Shown: piece by piece, positions 23,001 to 34,715 of the stretch
How the letters are laid out: the number at the start of each line of letters is the position of its first letter
Numbering within the stretch: the stretch's first letter is position 1
Assembly: GCA_038503035.1 (NCBI GenBank)
Contig: JAVSML010020772.1
Span: forward strand, 1-64,000
Direction of reading: 5' to 3'
DNA from: Crocodylus rhombifer
Lineage: Eukaryota > Chordata > Crocodylia > Crocodylidae
DNA length: 64,000 nucleotides
Made by a program: the position numbers and the translations under genes
The notes under the pieces: generated by a model
Databases searched by the model: none
What the model saw: only the letters and a program-made list of their open reading frames with translations
What the model was told of the DNA's origin: nothing

Positions 23001-26000
23001 CAAAAAGGGGTTGGAAGTCCGGCGGCACGCGCCTCATCTCCAGACATGAGGTTATGGGGACGGCTACGCGGCAGCTGGTGGACAGGACTGGAGGGGTTCA
23101 GATTAGGATGGGAAAGGAAATGGTGTTCTTGGCTCACAAGCATGATCTAAAAAATTGTTTCAAACCTGAAAAGGGGATTTTTTTTTTTTCTTTAGAACAT
23201 GGGAACATGCAGCGATTTGAGCATTTGAGACCTTACTCCAAGCTACGTCTATGCTCCCTGCCAGACGTTAGGGCTCAGCACATCAGCATTTTTCATTAAA
23301 AAAACCCCGTTGGGTTGAAAACTTCCCGACCAGCTCTCTCCCAGGTCCTGGTTTTACGTCCCAGCTGGGGGTCTGCTTCCCCTTCCTGGAATACCCCCAC
23401 CCCCAAGACACCAACACTTGTAGGCATCAAAGTCCGTGCCTCCATCCATTTGCTATTCCTACAAAACTCAAGTCATGCTCATCTGCCCTGGAAGAAACAA
23501 GGACACCTTCATCCACTTTCCTGATACCAAAATTAGCAATTACACCCTCAGCAACCACAGACTTCGTTGGAAAAAAAACTCTGACCTGGTGGTTTCTTAG
23601 TCTCCTTTGCTGAGCTAAGGTGGCCAAAATTGACTGGCTTTTCTCGCAGTATCTGCACCGGCCAGGAGAACTGTTAGCACGTCTTTGTAGTGACAGATCC
23701 AGGCCAGAAACCCCAGCTGGCCTCTGGGTGGAGAGTCAACCTCAAGATCCATATAGGCCACATTGAAAAGTTATCCTTTGCCTGCTCAAGGCTTAGGACA
23801 GGAAATAAGTCAGAAAGAAGAGGCACAACACACACCTACACATGCTGGAAGCATGCACTGCGTAGACTAAATTTCAAGCAATGGTGTCCGCTACTAGATG
23901 CGCAAGGGTTGCTTTAAATATTATCCAAGTATATACCCCAGCCTTGGTCTTAAGCTAATGCAAACTGTCTGCAGGAATAATAAATCTCCAGATCCTTTTA
24001 TAGCTAGCAAAGGGATGGAAGCCTGACCAACAGCCATATATCTCCATTTATTAATGGCCCTCTCTCTAGGCATCTATCTAATCTATTCATCCTGGCTCAT
24101 TTTTAATCTGCCTGTTTCTCTAATCTATCTACTTACACATCTACCGCATGGCTGGATGAAAAGACGATGCCAGATCCCTTTACAATTTGTACAGGGATGA
24201 AATCCCGATATTACCATCTAATCACTCCTGTAGCTCCTGAAAGGCAGGTGCTTGGAGTCCCCTCCTAGTTATTAAAGAGAGAGATTCCCCACTGCGAGAG
24301 AACCTGGTACCCATCTCTCCACGTATGCTGCAATGCATATATGTGCACGTTCCTCCCTACACACACGGGTGGCCATGCTGAATTAATAGGATATACTTGG
24401 GTTTTGTCCGCGGCTCACTCAGGAACACCTCTTCTTTTTTCAAAACTTAGTTATGGCCAAACACTAAAATAAAAAAAAAACGGAAAAAAAAAAAAAAGTC
24501 AAACCTGTTTTACATTGACTTTTAAGTAATTGGAGGTCAAGTCCCTGGCCTGGCTGCCCAAGATGAAGATCCTACTCAGGTTATTGCTTCAAGGTAAAAC
24601 ATTTCAAATTCAGTTCACGCTCCCTCCCGCTTCCCTTTCTGGTGGGGAAATGTGAACCAACCGAACAATGGCAGCGCATACAACCTCCCCGCCATGCAAC
24701 GGATGATGCAGCCCCCGAGGGACATACCACTGATTTCAGTGGGAGCAGCAGCAGGCCCTAAACTTTCAATACATCATTATTGCCTTTTCAAGGGCAACAC
24801 TCAGATGCAAAGCACGCTAGCCTCAGAAGACATGAACGCTCAGCCCATCGGGCTGGGAAAGTTGGAGACGCCTCCTCTCTCCATGCTCAAAGCGGTGCTG
24901 ATGTGCTCCAGGTTCACAGCTGGGTAGCCTGGTCCAGGCTTGGCGCGGCAGGAAGAGGGTAGACAACAAGCCAACGGGCAGCGTTCGTTGCTCTGGAAGG
25001 ATCCCGGGGACAGAGGAGGGGACACGCGCTCCAAGCCAGAGCCTGGTGCCATGCTGACACAGGTAGAGCTCCACACTGAGAAACAAGACTATCGACGTGA
25101 AGGTCCTTGACTCACCCCTGGTCCCCACCACCATGAGTCCTCCGGCCTGGACAGACATCCCTGATGGGATGTGGCAGGTCAACGTGGTCCCCACTTGAGA
25201 TCCAGCAAGCACATGTTTCCTTTCCCCAGAGCAGCCTTGATATCACTAAGGACAAAGACAGCAAACGGTACCAGGAGCCCTCCCACACCTTTGCTTCCTG
25301 CTGGAACATGCACTTGCATGATGATTTGAAGGGTGCAAAACAAGGTTCATAAAATACAAAAGCCCAGCCGCCTGCTTTCAAGACAAGGCATCACCTGTGC
25401 AGAGGCCTAAGCCAAGGCACCTTCCTGCAGGGCAGAGAGAGATGGCGGGGAAGGCAGGACAAAAAGGGCAGTGCCAGTCTCCAACTCCACAGGACAGGAC
25501 GGGGTGCAGGAAGGGGAGACCCCAGTGCGAGTGCTGTGCAAGGGCTGTTTCTCTCCCCCCGCATCCGATGCCTCTTTCACTCACCCCTGAGCTTCCACTC
25601 TTGCCAGCTGCCGGGGCCAGGCCTTATTCCTGCCGCTCATGCTGCTGCCTTCTCAGCTACTACCACAGCCAACTGAACCCTGGTCCTGCCGTCCAGGGTG
25701 GTGCTGTGCCCAGCTGCCAGCGCCACCACCAGCCCGCAACCGGGACCACCGCCGCAGCTTGTGCCAGCTTCTCCGGCTGGCTTCAGGAGCACCCTCCACT
25801 AAGGAACCGTGGAGCGGAAAAGGAGATGCTGGAGAGGTCACACTAAGTATCCTCTGCAGAACAGACTGTGCAGCCCACTTCCAGAGCCTGGAAGAGCTAA
25901 TCCTGCCGCACATCCACTTGCATCTACTTCTCTTCAAAAGCTCCTACTTTGCCGCCAAGCGTTCCTCTCACTCACAGCAGCACTGAGAAACCAGCACCCA

Positions 26001-26430
26001 ACACAAAACTACTTCATGGGCATGAGACATGCAAGAGATGGATGAACAAGACCCGGTGAAAAGCAAATTTTGGGGGTTGTTCTTTTTGTTGCGTTTTGTT
26101 TTTTATTAAGTTGGTCATTTATAATAGCTACAGCCTTTTCAGTAACGCTGGGATGAAAGATTGTCCTTAATAAAGCTTGTTCTGGTTACCAAAGTGACTG
26201 CTGACTTTTGAACGGCCAACGGCCACGCGCCTTCAGATTTCCAAAACTTCCTTGGGCTCCTGCTGAAAAATCAGTCCCTTTTAAGCACTTTCAGGTTATG
26301 CCGACAAAAAATCACTAGTCCCTCTTGAACACTCAGCCCATCGGGATGGGACAGCACTTGTCTCTCTCGCACTGCCCTCAAAATTTCTGGCAGCAAATGC
26401 AGACTGAATGTGTTGCTACTTTCCAGGGAC

Positions 26431-26475
26431 AAGAGTCATAGAAAAGTAGGGCTGGAAGGGGCAATCAGGATTCTT
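26431..26475 (-). mobile_element. CR1 LINE 3' tail
   Basis: 'gtcatagaaaagtagggctg' plus 'gaaggggcaatcagga', the reverse complement of a CR1 terminus. Confidence 0.65.
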
Positions 26476-28127
26476 CCGAGGGCATCGGCATATGAACGAC
26501 TTACCATGGGGGAAGAAGTCACTACGACGCTACCAGCTGCCAGCCGTTGCACAGAAACTGCCCGCTCTCGCCCTGGTAAGTAGAAGTTCATTCACAGGAA
26601 CTTACCCCATTTCTAGCAAAGGCTAAGTGGCGAACTATCCCATTTCCATCGAAGGCTAAGCAGTTAACTACTGCGTACCATAGGGTAGGAAGGTGCATGT
26701 GGGCAGTTCCTGCAAAGCAGCTGAAATGCCATAAAGCTCCAAGCCCTTTTACCCCCAAGGCAAATTCAAACCCTGAACGCACGTAACAGAATCAGTTCGA
26801 CAACAGCAAAAAAATCCCACCTGGTTTGCTAATCCATAAAATCATTTAAAAACAGATAAAACAAAGTAGCGTTTTCTACTGCTACATCTACCAAACGGAA
26901 CCGAACACGGCGCAGGGATTTACGCACGTCCGTGTCTCAAAACAGGGCAGGGGGAAGAGAGTAAAGACTGTGAAAAATCAGCTATAAAACACACTCTTTT
27001 GGTGTGCCTGTCCAACCTCACTTAACTCATAAAGAAACGCACATTAAAGTGAAATAAAACTAGCAAAGCATTTGCCTCGGCGGGGATGGGGGGGGGGAAA
27101 CACTCACGGCAAATTGTTTGCCGGCTGCTGTCAAGGTGCAAAGAAACTCTTTGCATCTAGAGAGCTACAAGCGAAATTGCAAAGGTTGACAAGCACTTCA
27201 GGTATCTGAAAATATGACATCTGGGGTATTTTTTTGGGAGGGGGGAAGAGAGAGCAATTGAAGCGAGACCATAGGCACGGAGGAATCCTTCAAATACCCG
27301 CTCCCCGAGCCAAGTATCAACCAGGGAGAACTGCGATAGCCAGGCCAGGAGAGGTGGCGTTGACCCGTCCTTCTTTTCACCCCTCCTCATTTCCAGGGCA
27401 GGCTGTTTAAACATGGGAAATCAGGAGAGGCGCTCTGCGTTTGGGGGTGTGGACCCAAAGGGCAGTGACGACACTGAAGGAAAGGGATCTAATCCCTTTA
27501 GACCCGGGGAGACGGCACGAAGGGCAGCAGGGAAACATTGTGGGAAGCTGAGTTCAGGCAGAAGAGCTATTCGACAGGGCGCCGAGACGTGCGTTCACGT
27601 GACCAAAAATTGAGGTCGGCGGGTACGATCCTGGAGGAGGAAGATGTGATTGCATCAATTCACTATGTCCCGAGGGAAAAACACTTCCAGTGGAAATGGT
27701 GTCGGGGCAAAACCAAACCCCGGGTGAGCAGGGATGGGGTGCAGAGCCCTGCAGAGCACGGCCAGGCCTGCTCCCAAGGCAGCAAGGCTCGCTGGTGCCT
27801 GGCTCCCCAGCCTCATTCGCCAGGGTTAACCCTGGCCTCGGGTGAGGATGTCTGGGACGCTCCCCTCGCCCACCACTGCCACGTGCGACCGGCAGAGCCG
27901 GGAGGGGCAGCTCGTGGCCAGTGCCGGGACCCTCCGGAGGCCACAGAAATGCTCTGCTGCACTCCCAGCGAGACACGTAGAGACGGACACCAAGCAACCA
28001 ACAGCCCAGCTCCTGAGGGCTCAAAATTATTCTCAAGCGCCTCCTCCGAAAACGTGACCCTGTCCCAGCACACACGTGCACCCAGCTGCACGGCCAGCTG
28101 GAAGGATGGCAGAGAGCTGAACAAGGA

Positions 28128-28146
28128 ACCACCCTTCCCAGAATGC
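28128..28146 (+). promoter_or_regulatory. ZNF143-type site (weaker copy)
   Basis: 'accacccttcccagaatgc' matches 16 of 19 positions of the SBS consensus ACTACAATTCCCAGMATGC. Confidence 0.5.
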
Positions 28147-28160
28147 TTTGCTGCCTTAGG

Positions 28161-28179
28161 ACTACAAATCCCAGCATGC
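28161..28179 (+). promoter_or_regulatory. ZNF143-type site (strong copy)
   Basis: 'actacaaatcccagcatgc' matches 18 of 19 positions of the SBS consensus bound by ZNF143 (with THAP11). It starts 33 bp after the weaker copy, on the same strand. Confidence 0.7.
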
Positions 28180-29646
28180 CATAACCTGCTCTGGCTTTTA
28201 ACCCTTTTTTCACCTGCATTCTGGAGAGGGGAATAGGCAGAGGACAGCAGAGCTCACCAGCACGGTTGCAGGATAGCTGCAGACCTGCGTCCGTTTTGGA
28301 GGGAGGAGAGGAGCATCCTGCCTCAAGGGCAGAGCTAACAAAGTATTAGGAGGAGGAGTTGCGCTTGCAAAATGCAGGTGAGGAGAAGGGACAACCTATT
28401 CCCTGTTCTGCCCCTGCTCTCTTTGAAGAGGAAGGTGGAAACCTAGCATCTAGGTTGGTCCATTTGTTGCAAGCGGCATTTCTTGCCAAGCTAGGAAGAC
28501 AGCCAGGGTGGTAACATCTCTTGCCCCAGGGGGCTGACGTCCACAGGAGCTGGGGAAGAAGCAATTCTGCGTCCCCGCATGGTCTGTTTAGCCAGGTAAA
28601 TTAACAGAGACCCTATCCACCATTTCGGGCAATGCCAAATGGGGGGTGGAAGAGACTGGACCTCCAGGACTACTGATCTGCTCCAATCTGCCACGTTTCC
28701 ACGTCTGAACGTGCTCAAACCAACCGCAGGTCAACAACCACATCTCGTTTTCCCCAGAACACCCAGACCGAGCAGCCCGGCTCCTACCTCCTCATTTTTT
28801 AAAATACATATCGCTCATTGTGTGCCAAGGCCACACCGAATATCAGTGCACAGCACCTGTGAAGATTTGGCTGTATTTACTCACTTTACGAAGAGCAATT
28901 TAGCATTTCTATTAGGAGGCAGCAAGGTCTGGAAATTGTATTCATTTAGTATTTCTATTTATTCTACAGGTCAGAAGTTGTCCGTTTCCAACTGTTTTCC
29001 ATACAGATTGTTTCTTCAGGGACCAATCTGATCTTAAACTGTGAGACACTTTTTCCTCTGCAAGCGAAGCGGAAAAAATGTCTTTTGTTGGTATGCACAG
29101 TCGCAGCGAAAGGGGATTAGCTGAACCAGGGACCAGAGGCCTAGAGTTGCTGAACAACGATGGTCTAAACAAAAGAACAGAGCTTCAAAAATAGACACAA
29201 ACACAGGTTTGAACAAAGAAGCCATAAGCAACTTATTAACTTTCGGCATACTATTAAGAACAGCAGAATATAGCTTAATAGCCACAGTATGTATATGTTT
29301 TCAATAGTCACAGCAGTATAATTAAGGTAAACGGGAGGTAGAGTCAAGGTGATTAACTCCACAAATTCATCGCCGGGTCTTTCTATTTCTTCACAAAAGA
29401 TTAGGCAAATAGAAGCGAAGATTTATGCTCAGCGATGAATGCTGCTATTCTTGCTACCACGGTGGTAATTTCAAGAGCTCCCAGGAAGGAGAGGAGATTC
29501 CTTGCCTCACCGAAGAGGTGGACAAACAGCGGTCTCTCCATCCTCTGGGACTGCCCAAATGTGGCACCGCTCTGAACTGCAGGGACCGTTCACATCGTCT
29601 GCCACACAGGTTTTGAGGTTGAAACAGTAACGTCAAAATGCTCTTT

Positions 29647-29712
29647 CCTGCCCGGGGCAGGGGGTCGGACTCGACGATCTACTGAGGTCCCTTCTGACCC
29701 CCCCAAATCTAT
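29647..29712 (+). mobile_element. CR1 LINE 3' tail
   Basis: 'gggtcggactcgacgatcta' then 'ctgaggtcccttctgacccc', a sense-strand CR1 terminus. Confidence 0.8.
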
Positions 29713-32700
29713 GACAACAAAGCGATCGAGGGCTTCTGGTACCGAGATGCTCTTTCTCCTCCCTTCTTTCCCATCCCCATCCCTCTGCCGCCTCTCGCCT
29801 TCATGTCACCCGTGGGAAGCAGCATTGCTTCAGTGCTGAACAGACAAACACCTGTTCCTGGAAGAAACTGCCCTGACTTGGTTGGAGTAAAATGTCCCAG
29901 GTTAAGGCAGACTGACTCTGGCTCAAGAGGATGGATCATGTGGGCACAACTCTTTCTTTGTGTGCGTGTGTGTTTTTTTTACAGGCAGGCGGTTTAACCC
30001 AGAACATCCCAGGTCCGGGATTTCTTTCTAGGGCATTGTCCTTGGAGATTTGGAGACACGACAGATAGATCAAGCCCTGCTTCTCTTTACCAGTTAGCTA
30101 CTGAAGCTCCCTCTGGTCTTGCAACAACAGCAGCAGCAAGAAAACCTTTTCTGCTCCTTTAAAGGCCCACAGCATCCCTCCATGGCTGTGACTTGGGAGG
30201 GACCTGAAAATCCACTCTTAACAGCTAGTCTTCTGCTAATTTCTCGGTCTAAAAGATCCACCCCTCCCACCCCCCATCCCAGGCACACTGTGCATCTAGC
30301 AACCTGCCTCTCTCATTTCTTATTACCGACAGTTCATGCTCTTTGCCTCTCTTAACCTGGCCACACATCTTAGGTGTCTCCATCTCACATACTCTCCCCC
30401 GACGGGAGGTCCTCTCACCTCAGATCACACTTCTGGTCTTCTGTGCAGCCCCGGTCTGTCCATCCATCACTGTCTTTCTCCGCATCTGATTTACACGTTG
30501 AAATATCAGCTCCCGACCACATGGCAGCTGTGCTGTGTTCCTGTAAGTTTAGCTTGGGGGGAAAAAAAAGCGCACACGCACAAAATTGCTATTCCACCAG
30601 GAAAAACCGACTCAAATTGCCGCACTATTTTTTTATCTAAATAATGTTTAAATTTTAAAAGGGGGGAAAAAAAACCTAATTACATCTTTGTGTGGGAGAT
30701 CATAAATCACATAATTACAATGGGAACCTCTGCATCTCTCCAACAGACAAAAAGCAGACTACACAAGTTCTTATCTCATTACAGTTTAATTAAGAATTAT
30801 GTTTGAGCATCTTCTTTTTAATTATCACAGGGCCCAGATGACTTCTAATCTTTTTTACCCGAAGTGAGGGAGGGCACAGTCCAAGATGGGCACTAATGAA
30901 TTTACAATTTGTTCTTGTGGGAACTTTAATAAAATTAGTCTGCATAGAAGATTAACACTGATAAAGTGAATTTCCAAAGAGAACATTTGGTTCCTTTCAA
31001 TTAGTGTCCTACCGCCACCAGGGGCTGGTGGTGGGGAGCCAGGCTTCGGGTTTCAAGGTGGGAGTGAAGACGGTAAGCAGTTTCTTTTGATAGCTTCACC
31101 TGGCAGCATAGACCTACCAGCTGCTTCCCATGCTACAGACCAGAGGAAGGTGAATATTAATTGTTTCCTGCAGGGGCAGCCTCCGTGGTTGGCAGAGCCA
31201 GCTGACGGCACAAGGGAAGTTTACTTTTGCAAAAAGCGGTCCCCTTGCACCACAGGGCCTCTGTGCAGAACGGCTGCAGTACTGCCTACTACCTCCCTGA
31301 CTTAACCATCTCCGCATGAGCATGGATGGCAGGTCCATCCAGATCTGGATCTCCCGAACCAGCACAGGTTGGCAATTGTCACCGATTACCACAAAACACA
31401 GCCCAAGACACCGGCTCTCAGGAACTGCCGACACGAGGGTCTGGGGCTCACGGTCAGGTTCTCTAAGCCATACCACGCAGGCTAGGTTGGTGACTCACCA
31501 TGCTACAGCTACATACAGCGCCGAATTACGAGGATGTTCATCTTTGGGGAACCAAATGGTCTATCACAGACTAGTCTAGGCCAACTGTAGGAAGAGCGAC
31601 ATGGCTGCCTCCTAGGGCTCTCCTTTAAAGCCCAGGCTGCTCCGAGAGATGGGTCATGGCCATGTGGCCTACCAAGGAAGTTGTCAACTGGCTCTTTGGA
31701 GTCGGCCAATGCTTTGTAGGCAGTACAGGAGGGAAAGCACAAGTGTACCGAGGCCCCATCTTGAACCAATTTGTTCAGCTCTGAGAACAGGCACATCTTC
31801 CCCTCTGTCGGCAGCTCGGGCTCATCGGTGCGTCCCCTCATCGTTCCACCTCTCGCCAGGCTGCACAGAGAGTAACAGAAGAGACGCTGGAGCAACGCAA
31901 GGCTCCCATCAGCTCAGGTGCGAAAGCTCGACAGCAGGGACAAAGCGAGAAGGTGGAGGTGAAGAGACAGAAACCAGGAGAAGGGAGACATCATGCAGTA
32001 ATGAGCACTGACAGGTGGCAGCATTGATGTACACTGCCCTTTGCTTGACCAACAACGGGAGCGCCAAGGATGTCTGTCTCTTGTTAGCGTCCACATATGC
32101 TGTGAATATCTTAGCAAACGGTGCCCCCGCCTGCTCCCAAATATCTAATTATTTTAGGGCGAACATAACCTTTCTTCCTCTGGCGCTGGTCTGCCTTATT
32201 CTTACACGACACACGAGGCAGGAGAGGATGAGTTCTGCTGGGTGCACAGATTGGTGTCCTGACAGTCAACTCTTCAGAAGTTGAAGTGCAAATATACCCT
32301 GCACGACACCAAGCTCTGTTACATCGGTGCTTAGCAGCAGAGGGAGGATCCAGAGTAAAAAATAAATCAACCAATGTCATTTTGTACATAAATATTTCAA
32401 CCTCAAGCTGCTCTAAACTGGCTTAACAGCGAATATAGCATAGGGTCCCTGGTTGCTACTGAACTGTAAATGATGAGCCAACAAGCTTAAATACCAGCAT
32501 CCAGTTCTTGCTACAGGCTTAAAGATGCCGCAAACCTTAGCTGCGACCGTCCTATTTCACCTCCATCCCAGGTCATGGCCCCAGCCCAAGAACTGACTGG
32601 CACTGGGATTACGGCTGCTCTGCACCATTTTCTGCTCCATGCTGATTTTGCATGGAGAGTTTCTCCTGCGTGAACCACTCTGAGCATGGATGTCACGTCC

Positions 32701-34319
32701 AACAGAGCTACACGCTCAGTAGGCTGCAGTGTTAAATGGCGCTGCTTGAGAATCTCATCGCTCTGAGCTTTGTTTAAGCTCCTCTCCACCTAGTTGCGAA
32801 GGCCTGACAAGGTGTCAGGTGTCAGTTAGTTTGCAGCAAGCAAGAGGACACAATCAGCTTTCTAAGCCACAGCCTGTCACATCCAAGGTTTGTTAATTTT
32901 CTGTTCTCCCACCAAAACAGTTTCAGGTTTCTCCATGAGAAGCACCATGAACCCATCAAGAAAATCTCTGTAAATGCAAACAGATTGTGCCAGCAAGGGC
33001 AGCAGGACAGATCAGCTGCCTTTCCCAGGGGTGTAAACACTCGCCTGGGCTGCTGTTGCTGAGGACGCTCCAGAAGATGGTCTGTTAATGGCCAATTTAG
33101 ATACTTTCGAAAGCCGAGAGAAATCCAATGTCAGCTGGCAGGATGGAGGTCAGAGTTCTTCCGCGTTTGCTTCAAATGCTGTTCCTGAGGGCACTTGGCA
33201 CAGTCCAATCCCTAGGCTAATTTCTCCGAGAAAGAAGAGTTGTCTTGTCACAGCTGGCACCCCCTGAAACCCAGAGTCAAAGGGAGCTGCAAAGCAGGTC
33301 GAACTCTCCTAGTGCCTTTTCTCTTTCCTTTACAATGGAATGATGAAAAATCCAACCCCATGCAGAAGAAGTTAGAAAAATTAGGCCTTTTTTCCTCTTT
33401 CAGGGTGACCATGAATGACTAGAGAACTAAATGGGATTATGGCATCAGAAGTGACACCGGAGCAATGGAGAGGGGATGGGATTTGTGATTAAATGGTTTA
33501 ACCCCCTTTGGGTTTTTGGTTATGCCAACATCAGCTGACTCAAACCTCGATGAGCACAGGGAACACACGCTCTCTCTGAAGAGCTACAGACCCAATTCCC
33601 TCAGGTGCTGAGACTGTGTGCCTGAACCCCCAGCCCTCCAGTATATACAACAAAAACCCTATCCATAAAGACCCTGATCCCCAGTACCCTCAATTGGGGC
33701 CACTGCTCCCCACAAAGGGCCTTGAAAGGAAGCAGTTGGGTCTCTGACTGCGCTTGGTGTTCGGCAGCTCCCACGAAGAACCACACAATCCTGAGCTCTT
33801 TGGAAACAGGTGGTCACTTATTTCTGCGCCTGCTGGGAGATGGTGAGGTCAGGGCTCTTTGGGAGATCTTGAAGGACACTCCTGGATGTTTCTAATATAT
33901 ATTAAAAAAAAAAAAAAGTACCTCCCTTCTGGGCTCCCTTTAATAACAGGCATCTGTCTGTCTTGTAAGACAACGGAGTTGCACAGAACGAGGTGTCAAC
34001 TTGTTGAACATCTGCGAATGCGGCTGAAGAACCCAATCCTTGAACAACAGTCCCTTTCACACTTATCACGTGAAGCTCATATCTGAACGTGGTGCAGGGT
34101 TTTTCCCAAGGTTTCTGCTTTCCCCCACACATTAAGCTCTTCTTTCCTCAAAACCCTTAATTCCACGCTTAGTAGACTGCTTCCAAGTGTTTTGATCCTC
34201 AGCTGTCTTTTCCCAATCATTTGGCTCAATATTTATTCATTACCTTCTTGCAAATGTCTTTGAAGTGGAGATAAGGACATTCAAATTGTCTTCTTCCTGT
34301 AAAGAATTTTTCATACAAG

Positions 34320-34715
34320 AGAGCCTTGGGTATACAGCCATGGCCCACTCTCCACACATGACCAAGCTAGTGAAGTTGATGCTCACAATGTGGGAATGCT
34401 CCAAGACGCGGGTGTAGGCAACTTTGTCCCGCCAAGAAATTCCTAGAATGAGGTGAAGTCAACGCAAGTGGAAGCTGTTGAGGTGCCTTTCCTGAGTAGA
34501 GTATGCGGTCTAGGATTTGCTGCCATGCAAACGGGTGTGGATGGCAGAAGCCCAAGATACTCTGACCTTGGTCTTAACAGTCAGTTTGTTGTTGTTCCAC
34601 ACTCCTTTGCTCAGCACGCTCAGGATACCCGATGCTTTGCCAATACGGGTATTAAGTTCAGCCTCAAGTGATAGGTTGTTGGCAACAATCGAACCAAGGT
34701 ACGAGCTCCCTTTAT
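34320..34715 (-). mobile_element. Non-LTR retrotransposon remnant (not CR1)
   Basis: On the minus strand the sequence reads SSYLGSIVANNLSLEAELNT, RIGKASGILSVLSKGVWNNN and KLTVKTKV. After a deletion it continues RHLNSFHLR, ILGISWRDKVAYTRVLEHS. This order (YLGS.., LNTRIGKA.., K.VW..KLT..TK, LN.FHLR..R.ILGI.W.D) is the post-catalytic C-terminal part of a LINE reverse-transcriptase protein family distinct from the CR1 copies here. In-frame stops and deletions show it is dead. The exact clade (RTE, Rex or L2-like) cannot be fixed by eye. Confidence 0.8.

Larger units (their letters stand above)
17131..27399. other. Intergenic region, PTPRS side
   Basis: No coding exon, tRNA or structural RNA recognised on either strand. 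It contains a GAC/GAT microsatellite (18204-18236), CR1 tails (20037-20096 and 26431-26475) and an AT-rich block with an octamer-like ATGCAAAT (21619-21735). Open frames up to about 200 codons are GC-driven and lack family features. Confidence 0.7.
27400..28300. promoter_or_regulatory. Promoter-like cluster without an assigned gene
   Basis: A GC-rich stretch with CpGs holds a palindromic E-box TCACGTGA at 27595-27602 and two same-strand matches to the ZNF143/SBS motif at 28128-28146 and 28161-28179. This combination is typical of vertebrate promoters or loop anchors, but no coding exon follows on either side. It could serve a non-coding transcript, act as an insulator, or be chance. Confidence 0.45.

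Noticed and set aside
27538..28236. 232-codon open frame (and a 221-codon frame on the other strand)
   Set aside because: Overlapping frames on both strands in GC-rich DNA, with no recognisable family. The region is better explained as a promoter-like cluster.
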